From assembly GCA_946409675.1 (NCBI GenBank), contig CAMJXI010000059.1, positions 1 through 6,652 of the forward strand: a DNA stretch of 6,652 nucleotides. The letters run 5' to 3'. Source of the DNA: an uncultured Lactobacillus sp. (GTDB lineage Bacteria; Bacillota; Bacilli; Lactobacillales; Lactobacillaceae). The notes beneath the pieces are model-generated. The model made no database searches. It was not told where the DNA came from and saw only the letters and a program-made list of their open reading frames with translations. The position numbers and the translations under genes were made by a program. This document shows, piece by piece, positions 1 to 5,455 of the stretch; positions within the stretch are counted from its first letter, which is position 1; the number at the start of each line of letters is the position of its first letter.

Positions 1-49
1 ACGGGATTTCCATTGGTGACTGGAGTTCAGACGTGTGCTCTTCCGATCT
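1..49 (+). other. Untrimmed Illumina index adapter (assembly artefact)
   Basis: Positions 16-49 match the 34-nt Illumina multiplexing read-2 adapter exactly, from GTGACTGGAGTTCAG to CTTCCGATCT. Positions 1-7 (ACGGGAT) match the end of the P7 oligo (ACGAGAT) with one mismatch, and the 8 bases between (TTCCATTG, 8-15) sit where the sample index belongs. True genomic sequence therefore starts at 50. The orientation P7 - index - adapter - insert is what a read through the library end gives. Any reading frame starting here, such as a GTG at 33 whose product begins C-S-S-D-L, is artificial. Confidence 0.97.
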
Positions 50-543
50 GCATAGTACATCACGCCATCAGGGCAAGAATCGTGTTTCAAACCAGCAACG
101 TGTCCTAATTCGTGAAGCGCCGTGGCAAATTGTCGCTGCGCATAGTTACTTCCTTCACGATCTTTCAAGATTTGACTTGAAGATAGGTAAGCTTCTGCGC
201 GGGAATAGTTGTTCCCAATCAACCAAGCGTTCGTGTAACCCAATTCGTGTTTTGACAATGAGTTCTTTTGACCGAGTTTCACTTGACCATTACGCGTTTG
301 CACAAATTGCACCAGGTGGTAGCGATTGATTTCATTAGCTGCTTTCACCCAAGCGTTGCTAATCGTTTTTTGCGTGCCGGGCACGATAGTGTATGTGATC
401 TTAGAGCTTGCCCAGCGGCCGCCCTTTAACTCGATTGCTGCTTCTACTTCATTTGATTGACTAAGTGCATCAATATGTTGTACTAGACCGACGCTTAAAA
501 ACATGGTGGCGCAAAGTAAAGAAATTTTGTATAATTTTCTCAT
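50..543 (-). CDS. Secreted matrixin-like zinc metalloprotease, 3'-truncated
   Basis: Partial gene: 164 complete codons from ATG at 543, then cut at the adapter junction, so no stop is seen. The start is supported by AGAGGA at 551-556, 7 nt upstream. The N-terminus (MRKLYK, then ISLLCATMFLSVGLV, then about Q-H-I-D-A) looks like a Sec signal peptide with cleavage near residue 26, so the enzyme is probably exported. Residues 144-155 read HELGHVAGLKHD, the full metzincin zinc site HExxHxxGxxHD: three His ligands plus catalytic Glu145, with the final Asp typical of matrixins (peptidase family M10A). A following V-M-Y-Y at 161-164 is the expected Met-turn (Met162). Only a short C-terminal part should be missing. 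The substrate is unknown; a role in cell-surface or extracellular proteolysis is inference. The gene is separated from the mevalonate operon by about 0.9 kb and a terminator, so it is its own unit. Confidence 0.88.
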
Positions 544-689
544 TTTTACATCCTCTAATTTTCTCTCGCGAATCTTTAATGACTCCAATATAGTACAAAA
601 AAAAATTATGAGAATAGGCAAAAATCATTAATAACACCTGTATAAATAGCAATAACCAAAAATAACGGAGCTGAAAATTCCTTTCAAAA

Positions 690-695
690 ATTATA
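690..695 (-). promoter_or_regulatory. Candidate -10 box upstream of the metalloprotease
   Basis: On the minus strand this is a perfect TATAAT preceded directly by TG. No good -35 box lies at 16-18 nt spacing, so the call rests on the -10 alone in AT-rich DNA. If used, it would give a 5' untranslated leader of about 140 nt before the ATG at 543, beginning with a small hairpin (arms TGAAA 672-676 and TTTCA 682-686). Confidence 0.3.
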
Positions 696-791
696 CATTG
701 TGCACTTACTATTAATACATGATTGATAAGGCTCTAGAGATTTTGTTAAAAACACTTATTTCAGATTGAATAATGTGGCACATACACGAAT

Positions 792-805
792 AGTAACCGC
801 TTACA
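792..805. promoter_or_regulatory. cre-like box (CcpA operator candidate)
   Basis: The plus-strand sequence AGTAACCGCTTACA fits the catabolite-responsive element consensus TGNAANCGNTNNCA at every fixed position except the first base. It lies about 250 nt upstream of the metalloprotease start and about 100 nt upstream of the candidate -10 box at 690-695. CcpA control of the protease is inference from the motif only. Confidence 0.4.
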
Positions 806-889
806 TAGTTAAATAACTATTTTTTAACCAAAATTCGTGAAACAAAATTTCAAAAAACTGTTTTGTTTAATTATAAATCTAGTTATTTA
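806..889. repeat. Nested AT-rich inverted repeats
   Basis: Three nested or adjoining symmetries are visible. TAGTTA-AA-TAACTA (806-819) is a 6-bp-arm palindrome abutting the cre-like box. TAAATAACTA (810-819) is exactly complementary in reverse to TAGTTATTTA (880-889). Inside that pair, AAACAAAA (840-847) pairs with TTTTGTTT (861-868) around a 13-nt loop. No U-run follows on either strand, so it is not an obvious terminator. AT-rich composition makes chance symmetry fairly likely; a regulatory role is unproven. Confidence 0.4.
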
Positions 890-1022
890 TTTTTCTATGA
901 GTCTTTTTGGCGTTTTTTGGCAGACTTTGTGACTTGCTTAACAAAATTAATTCAGAAAATCGATCTAACTTGCAAAATCCCGCATTGAAAGCAATACTAT
1001 CCATTTTCAAAATTGATCGCAC

Positions 1023-1062
1023 AAAAAAACAGGTTGCTGACTTTTCGTCTACTTGCAACCTG
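1023..1062 (-). terminator. Intrinsic terminator, minus strand
   Basis: On the minus strand an 8-bp stem CAGGTTGC / GCAACCTG (1055-1062 and 1030-1037) encloses a second small stem GAC-GAAAA-GTC (1039-1049) and is followed at once by seven T (A7 at 1023-1029 on the plus strand). This is a strong rho-independent signal. It lies 375 nt beyond the mvaS stop, so it ends either a long mvaS 3' untranslated region or a separate transcript started at 1408-1435. On the plus strand the stem is not followed by T, so it works in one direction. Confidence 0.88.
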
Positions 1063-1401
1063 CCTGAATCTAAGTGGATGAGGTAATTTCATCGATTTAA
1101 TTCTAAAACTTTTTAATTCTTAGATTTGTCACGATATTCAATTTTTAACTCTGTGTAAGTACATGCAACCAATTTTAATCTATACTTGATGTCAAAGTTT
1201 TCGTTTTTCAAACGACTATTCAGTTAATTGGACTACTTTGCAGGTATTCTTACGGAAAAATGCTGAACCAATTTTCAGGCTAACACCTCTACATTTTCAA
1301 CAGAGACTTCCAGATGGAAATCATCCAACAAAATACTTATAATTCTGGAGATAGAAGCTAATAACAATTTCTTGCTTATTACTTTACCTTACCTCTTCCA
1401 C
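1023..1401 (-). ncRNA. Candidate independent noncoding transcript (about 380 nt)
   Basis: The stretch between the mvaS-proximal promoter candidate and the terminator at 1023-1062 holds no convincing reading frame on the minus strand; the longest ATG-started piece noticed has 11 codons and no good ribosome binding site. It contains several small hairpins on the minus strand, such as CTGAA-N6-TTCAG (about 1265-1280) and CGTTT-GAA-AAACG (about 1201-1214). I compared it by eye with tmRNA, RNase P RNA, SRP RNA, 6S RNA and T-box leaders and saw none of their hallmark sequences. It may equally be just the 3' untranslated region of the mevalonate operon. Confidence 0.3.
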
Positions 1402-1407
1402 ACTCTT

Positions 1408-1435
1408 ATCATAACATATCTGCAAGCGTTTGCAA
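1408..1435 (-). promoter_or_regulatory. Candidate sigma-A promoter just after mvaS
   Basis: On the minus strand TTGCAA (1430-1435) and TATGAT (1408-1413) are separated by 16 nt. Each differs from TTGACA and TATAAT at one or two bases. The predicted start is near 1401, pointing away from mvaS toward the terminator at 1023-1062. The -35 box begins within 3 nt of the mvaS stop codon and lies inside a cre-like box, suggesting repression by CcpA if real. Confidence 0.42.
1421..1434. promoter_or_regulatory. cre-like box overlapping the -35 element
   Basis: TGCAAGCGTTTGCA matches the catabolite-responsive element consensus TGNAANCGNTNNCA at all fixed positions and is a 12-of-14 palindrome. It lies 3 bp past the mvaS stop codon and covers the -35 of the promoter candidate at 1408-1435, a classical position for repression by CcpA-HPr(Ser-P). 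Binding is inferred from the motif only. Confidence 0.5.
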
Positions 1436-1437
1436 GT

Positions 1438-2619
1438 TTAAAGCTCAACTTTTTTATGGCTTTGTTTGTACTCCCTTTGGTAGCCCTTTTGGCCGGCAAA
1501 ATAATAATTTCGGGCTGGTTCATCACTCACAAATTCGATGTTTTCTGGGAGATCAGTTAGACCTTCAGTAAAGATGGTCTCATACTCGGGAACGCTTATT
1601 CTAATCCGGTTTGCCAGCAATTTTTCGTGCTTATTTTTGTTTAAAGCCACTTTGTAACCAGGAACCAAACGACCAGCGAAAAATTCGGCCATAGCACCGG
1701 AGCCGTAACTGAACAAGCCAACCAGGTCATCCGGTTGCAAATTGCCATTTTCGAGCAAGCTGAGGAAGCTTAAATATAACGATCCGGTATATAAATTTCC
1801 CACTTCGCGTGCATAGGTCGTCGAGTGTTCAAAATTAGCAGCTAAACGCGCGCTAGTTTCTTCATCAGCGTTTTCTAAGGCGATGCGGTTAGCCTTCAAG
1901 CCCATCTTGGTGAATGGAATATGGTAGGTTAAGGCAGCAAAATCGGCCACCTCTAAATCTTTCATTTCCAAATACTTAGAAAAAGTCTTTTCAAAGAAGT
2001 CCAGGTAGATTTGCGTTGAGTACTGACCATCTACAAGGGCTGTTTTGAAGTTGTTTGGCCGCCAAAAATCGTTGATGTCAGCACTAAAGCTCGCGTGACC
2101 TTCTTCAAATTCAAAGATAGCAGGATTTTCCTTAATCAACATACTAATTGCGCCAGCACCCTGGGTTACTTCCCCAGAGGTGTTCAAGCCGTACTTGGCA
2201 ATGTCGCTCCCAATCACAATTGCGGTGTGGTTCGGGTGGGCACGCACGTAATCGCGGGCAATCATTATTCCTGCGGTCGCACCAAAGCAAGCTTCTTTGA
2301 CTTCAAAAGTCCTGATTTCGTTTGGTAAGTTCAAGGCCTCCTTAACGAAAAGTGAGGCAGACTTCGATTGATCAATCGCGCTTTCTGTCCCAAAAACGAG
2401 CAAGCCAACTTGTTTTAAATCAACCTTTTCTAAATACTCGAGGGTGGCATTAATTCCCATCGAAACAATATCCGTGGCGCTATCGGCCACTGCCATCTTA
2501 TTTTGCCCAATTCCAATCTTATACTTCGCTGGGTCAACATTACGAGCTTGTGCTAAATCTTCTAAATCCAAATATTTATTTGCAGTCGCAAACCCAATCC
2601 GGTCGATTCCAATCTTCAT
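1438..2619 (-). CDS. mvaS: Hydroxymethylglutaryl-CoA synthase (MvaS)
   Basis: 393 residues, close to the usual 383-390 of bacterial enzymes. It condenses acetyl-CoA with acetoacetyl-CoA to HMG-CoA, the second step of the mevalonate pathway, in the cytoplasm. The fold is thiolase-like. The catalytic triad falls at the positions known from Enterococcus faecalis MvaS: Glu79 in FGTESAIDQSKS, nucleophile Cys111 in KEACFGATAG, and His233 in YHIPFTKMG. The N-terminus MKIGIDRIGF and the stretch ARNVDPAKYKIGIGQ (25-39) are also typical of the family. ATG at 2619 has a strong ribosome binding site, AAGGGGG, 7 nt upstream and inside the end of mvaA. The first 44 nt overlap mvaA in another frame. It is the last gene of the thiolase-mvaA-mvaS operon; a cre-like box and promoter candidate follow its stop. 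Confidence 0.97.
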   Translation of the reverse strand: MKIGIDRIGFATANKYLDLEDLAQARNVDPAKYKIGIGQNKMAVADSATDIVSMGINATLEYLEKVDLKQVGLLVFGTESAIDQSKSASLFVKEALNLPNEIRTFEVKEACFGATAGIMIARDYVRAHPNHTAIVIGSDIAKYGLNTSGEVTQGAGAISMLIKENPAIFEFEEGHASFSADINDFWRPNNFKTALVDGQYSTQIYLDFFEKTFSKYLEMKDLEVADFAALTYHIPFTKMGLKANRIALENADEETSARLAANFEHSTTYAREVGNLYTGSLYLSFLSLLENGNLQPDDLVGLFSYGSGAMAEFFAGRLVPGYKVALNKNKHEKLLANRIRISVPEYETIFTEGLTDLPENIEFVSDEPARNYYFAGQKGYQREYKQSHKKVEL

Positions 2620-3856
2620 TTCGTTTCCCCCTTAGACAAGCGATAATGCATTTCACATTTTCACTCGAAAAATCATTTGTTTTAATAAGCAGTCTGACTA
2701 CTTCTGGTAGTTCTTCGTTCGTTGCACCGTTAGTTAGTGCTAAGTTCTTGGCCTGGAGCTTCATATGCCCGGCTTGAATTCCTTTAGTGCTAATTGCAAG
2801 TAAGGCTGCCAAATTGTTGGCTAGGCCAACTGCCGTAATAATCCCGGATAATTCAGCCACCTTTGGTTTGCCCAAAAGTTCGAGATTTTCTTTGACGTCA
2901 GCGCGGACCTTGATCGAACCACCAACCACGCCAATGGCGAGCGGCAGAGTTAAGTGGCCTACTAATTGGCCATCTGCGATTTCCCACTTACTCAGTGAAG
3001 TGTAAACACCAGACTCACCAGCATAGGCATGAGCGGCCACTTCGACTGCCCGAAAATCGTTCCCTGTTGCAAGTAAGACCGCATCGACGCCGTTCATAAT
3101 ACCCTTGTTGTTGGTCGTTGCGCGGTACGGATTCTTCTGCGCAATTTTGCTCAAAAGCACCATTTTTTCAGCAACTACCTGTCCTTCATCTTGCTTGTTA
3201 CTCTTAACCAGTGAGCTGAAGGCTAACTTCACCTCTGCCGTAGAGAATTGACTAGGATAATTGCTCAAGATGGCAAATAATTTATCCACAATTCCTGGGT
3301 AATCGAGTAGTTGTTGGCTCAGATTTTCTAGAATACTGTTGGTTTTGTTGGCGCCCATCGCTTCAGCAGGGTCGACCAAAACACGAAGTTCCAGTAAGTC
3401 GTCTTCTAGATGTGGTGTAATCTCACGCACCCCACCACCATGAGTCTGTAGGCTCGCAAAAGTCGTGTTTAAATCGGCTACCAAATCAGGCACGGCCGTT
3501 TCAAACGTGGCCAAATCAAACTCGGCGTCCACCTGAAAATACGCCTGGCCAAAAATGCCGCGCCGTTCGTTGGTGACGGTTGCTCCACTGTTTTGGCGAA
3601 GGATTTTAGCACCGTGATTAGCGGCGGCGACCACTGAAGGTTCCTCGCTCGCCATTGGAACGGTGTAATTGCGTCCGTTCACGAGCAAATCTTTGACGAC
3701 ACCTACTGGCAAAGTCAGCTGACCAACAACATTTTCGCTGAGCGTATCCAAATCTTCCAAAGTAACTTTGGGTAGTTTGGTTTCTTTAAGTGAACCCTCG
3801 TCCTGCAAAATTTGGCGGCGTTCTTTTGGCGTTAATTGATAAAATTTCTGGGTCAT
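2576..3856 (-). CDS. mvaA: Class II hydroxymethylglutaryl-CoA reductase (MvaA)
   Basis: 426 residues, the usual class II size. It reduces HMG-CoA to mevalonate with two NAD(P)H, the committed step to isoprenoids; cytoplasmic with no membrane domain. Residues matching the Pseudomonas mevalonii active site are visible: Glu72 in SEEPSVVAAA, Lys251 in NNKGIMNG, Asp267 in ATGNDFRA and His364 in QAGHMKL on the C-terminal flap. The cofactor motif reads EAMGAN (165-170) where many relatives have DAMGAN. ENVVG (41-45) is also conserved. The start is 2 nt after the thiolase stop, with only a weak site (GAGATGG, 3867-3873), suggesting translational coupling. The family-like part ends near Arg412; the last 14 residues are read from within mvaS and contain W-V-C-D-C-K. 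All four cysteines of the protein (403, 407, 423, 425) lie in the last 24 residues. Confidence 0.97.
   Translation of the reverse strand: MTQKFYQLTPKERRQILQDEGSLKETKLPKVTLEDLDTLSENVVGQLTLPVGVVKDLLVNGRNYTVPMASEEPSVVAAANHGAKILRQNSGATVTNERRGIFGQAYFQVDAEFDLATFETAVPDLVADLNTTFASLQTHGGGVREITPHLEDDLLELRVLVDPAEAMGANKTNSILENLSQQLLDYPGIVDKLFAILSNYPSQFSTAEVKLAFSSLVKSNKQDEGQVVAEKMVLLSKIAQKNPYRATTNNKGIMNGVDAVLLATGNDFRAVEVAAHAYAGESGVYTSLSKWEIADGQLVGHLTLPLAIGVVGGSIKVRADVKENLELLGKPKVAELSGIITAVGLANNLAALLAISTKGIQAGHMKLQAKNLALTNGATNEELPEVVRLLIKTNDFSSENVKCIIACLRGKRNEDWNRPDWVCDCK
2627..2633 (-). promoter_or_regulatory. Strong ribosome binding site of mvaS inside mvaA
   Basis: AAGGGGG on the minus strand lies 7 nt before the mvaS ATG (2619) and within the coding sequence of mvaA. 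It fixes the mvaS start and shows that the 44-nt overlap is not a misplaced start, because the well-conserved MvaS N-terminus begins right there. Confidence 0.85.
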
Positions 3857-3858
3857 GA

Positions 3859-5019
3859 TTATTTAACCATCTCGATTTCATAGGCGATGCCCATTCCACC
3901 GCCGATACACAACGAAACAATCCCCTTATCTTGCTGGTTGTTCTCTAAATTATTAATGATAGTGGCAATCAAGCGACTACCAGTTGCACCAAGCGGATGC
4001 CCCAATGCTAGGGCACCACCTGCGATATTTAGTTTATACTTTGGAATCTGCAAATCTCTAGCAACTGCAACGGATTGGGCCGAGAAGGCCTCGTTGATTT
4101 CAAACAAATCGTAGTCGTCTGGTGTTGTCTCTTCTGCCTTGAAGATTTTGTCGATTGCCAAATATGGTGCATAGCCCATAATTTCTGGATCAATCCCGAC
4201 TTCCGCATATGCCCCAATCTTAGCAATTGGTTTTAAGCCAAGTTCAGTCACTTTTTCTTGGGTCGCAAGAATGAGCATTGATGCTCCATCGTTTAACGGT
4301 GAAGAGTTTCCGGCGGTTACTGTGCCCTCTTCTTTGAAGATGGTCTTCAAGGTCGCGAGTTTTTTCAGGTTGGTATCTGGGCGAATGCTTTGATCTGTTT
4401 TGATTTCCACACCATCCACCGTAATTGGGATAATCTCGTTGGCAAACCAATCGTTATTCACGGCTGCATAAGCTTTCTGGTGGGAACTCAAGACGAACTC
4501 GTCTTGGTCTTCGCGGCTAACTTTGAAGCGTTCCGCAACGTTTTCGGCAGTGATACCCATATGTTGATCTGAGAAAGCATCCATCAAGCCATCGTTTAAG
4601 AGGCCATCGACTAATTTAGTCTCTGGATTGTCTACGTCTGCTCTAGCCTTCAAAAAAGGCACGTTAGACATACTTTCGACTCCTCCGACAGCAATTATGC
4701 CATCTTCAAGTTCGAGCAAGCCTTGGGCCACTCTGACGGCTTTTAAGCTTGAGCCACAAACTTGGTTCAAGACCATCGCGTTCGTTTCTTCGCGCATGCC
4801 ACTGCCTAAGGCAATCTGGCGGGCAACGTTTTGTCCTAACCCAGCCGACATTACGTTTCCGAGGATTAAACTATCAACTTGTGAAGCTTCAATTCCGGCA
4901 CTTTCGATGGCGCCTTGAAAAGCTATTTCACCTAGTTCTTTGGCACTCAAGTCTTTCAACTGCCCGTTGAATCGTCCAAAAGGCGTTCTTTTGGCGGCTA
5001 AAATAAAAATATCTTTCAT
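3859..5019 (-). CDS. Acetyl-CoA C-acetyltransferase (biosynthetic-type thiolase)
   Basis: 386 residues, normal for the thiolase family. It joins two acetyl-CoA into acetoacetyl-CoA, feeding MvaS. With numbering from ATG at 5019: nucleophile Cys88 in NQVCGSS, NEAFSAQ (309-315), His341 in GGALALGHPLGATGSR, and second catalytic Cys371 in CIGGGMG near the C-terminus. ATG at 5019 is preferred over the in-frame TTG directly before it because AGGA (5027-5030) sits 7 nt from ATG but only 4 nt from TTG. It is the first gene of the mevalonate operon; its stop is 2 nt from the mvaA start. In enterococci the same two activities are fused in MvaE; here they are separate and in different frames. Names such as atoB or thlA are used for relatives; the operon context favours the anabolic role. 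Confidence 0.95.
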   Translation of the reverse strand: MKDIFILAAKRTPFGRFNGQLKDLSAKELGEIAFQGAIESAGIEASQVDSLILGNVMSAGLGQNVARQIALGSGMREETNAMVLNQVCGSSLKAVRVAQGLLELEDGIIAVGGVESMSNVPFLKARADVDNPETKLVDGLLNDGLMDAFSDQHMGITAENVAERFKVSREDQDEFVLSSHQKAYAAVNNDWFANEIIPITVDGVEIKTDQSIRPDTNLKKLATLKTIFKEEGTVTAGNSSPLNDGASMLILATQEKVTELGLKPIAKIGAYAEVGIDPEIMGYAPYLAIDKIFKAEETTPDDYDLFEINEAFSAQSVAVARDLQIPKYKLNIAGGALALGHPLGATGSRLIATIINNLENNQQDKGIVSLCIGGGMGIAYEIEMVK

Positions 5020-5023
5020 CAAA

Positions 5024-5032
5024 TCTTCCTTT
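5024..5032 (-). promoter_or_regulatory. Ribosome binding site deciding the thiolase start
   Basis: AAAGGAAGA on the minus strand. Its AGGA core is 7 nt from ATG at 5019 and 4 nt from the upstream TTG at 5022, which favours the ATG. Confidence 0.75.
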
Positions 5033-5125
5033 ATAATTAAGTTAATAATATTCTAACTGATATCAGACCATTTAGGGTGAATTCTGGTTTTCTTTAATAA
5101 TTTTTTTAAAAAGAGGTAATGACTC
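5033..5125. promoter_or_regulatory. Divergent intergenic control region with perfect palindrome
   Basis: This AT-rich gap must carry the promoters of both the leftward mevalonate operon and the rightward 96-residue gene. CTGATATCAG (5057-5066) is a perfect 10-bp palindrome and could be an operator. On the minus strand TATTAT- and TAGAAT-like -10 candidates occur around 5045-5055, and on the plus strand TAATAA occurs near 5095, but no -35 box good enough for a firm call was found on either strand. The regulator is not identifiable. Confidence 0.4.
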
Positions 5126-5416
5126 ATGCGGATTATCGATTTCTTACAGCTAATTTCTGACTTAGACAAGCAAACGCAATTTTTCTATTCTGACGCAGAT
5201 AAAAACCTCTGGGCCATCACTGGCGTACTCGCCGAGTCCGATTGCGTTTATCTTGCGACAAAAAAAACAAAGCAACATGCGCTCCACCAATGGGAGTTAG
5301 TTACTTTGTTAAATCCGCTGAAGCCAAAGACCAACTTTATCAAAATAAAGGTGGAAGCTGACTCAGCCAACATCTTCGGATTACAAATTCATCCGCGTGA
5401 AGTCTATGTAAATTAA
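5126..5416 (+). CDS. Small hypothetical protein (96 aa), unrecognised
   Basis: 96 residues from ATG at 5126, preceded by AGAGG (5112-5116) at 9 nt; another ATG at 5119 is out of frame and stops soon. I do not recognise the family. The protein is soluble-looking: no signal peptide or membrane segment, one cysteine (Cys40), a hydrophobic first helix (I-I-D-F-L-Q-L-I), a likely beta stretch N-L-W-A-I-T-G-V-L, and a basic middle (T-K-K-T-K-Q-H). That layout suggests a small alpha/beta domain. The only plus-strand gene in the window, it lies divergent from the mevalonate operon and convergent with galU, and ends just before a good terminator. Ribosome binding site, terminator and exact fit between neighbours argue it is real. 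No function is proposed. Confidence 0.75.
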   Translation: MRIIDFLQLISDLDKQTQFFYSDADKNLWAITGVLAESDCVYLATKKTKQHALHQWELVTLLNPLKPKTNFIKIKVEADSANIFGLQIHPREVYVN

Positions 5417-5421
5417 AATCC

Positions 5422-5455
5422 TAAATTGCTGTCTTACTTAGCAATTTATTTTTTT
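5422..5455. terminator. Shared bidirectional intrinsic terminator
   Basis: A 9-bp stem, TAAATTGCT (5422-5430) and AGCAATTTA (5440-5448), with a 9-nt loop is followed on the plus strand by seven T (5449-5455): a clear end for the 96-residue gene. On the minus strand the same hairpin follows galU and is trailed by a weaker T-rich stretch (GGATTTTAATTT). The galU stop codon (5446-5448) forms the foot of the stem, so the hairpin begins within galU. Confidence 0.8.

Noticed and set aside
33..329. 98-codon plus-strand reading frame
   Set aside because: It starts with a GTG inside the Illumina adapter and runs antisense over the metalloprotease, whose zinc-site frame is plainly the coding one.
470..652. 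60-codon minus-strand frame starting with TTG at 652
   Set aside because: It overlaps the signal-peptide region of the metalloprotease in another frame, has no convincing ribosome binding site, and looks like AT-rich noise.
900..926. AGTCT / AGACT inverted repeat with two GCCAAAAA direct copies
   Set aside because: Arms are only 5 bp around a 17-nt loop with no T-run after it; too weak to call a terminator or operator.
1315..1370. 11-codon leader-peptide-like frame (M-I-S-I-W-K-S-L-L-K-M) on the minus strand
   Set aside because: No proper ribosome binding site and no biased residue run that would point to attenuation.
1023..1437. Known housekeeping RNA (tmRNA, RNase P RNA, 6S, SRP RNA) or T-box leader
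   Set aside because: The length would fit some of these, but none of their signature sequences or the T-box GGTGGNACC core could be found by eye.
5020..5022. TTG as the thiolase start
   Set aside because: The adjacent ATG at 5019 has the better spacing (7 nt) from AGGA and gives the usual thiolase N-terminus.
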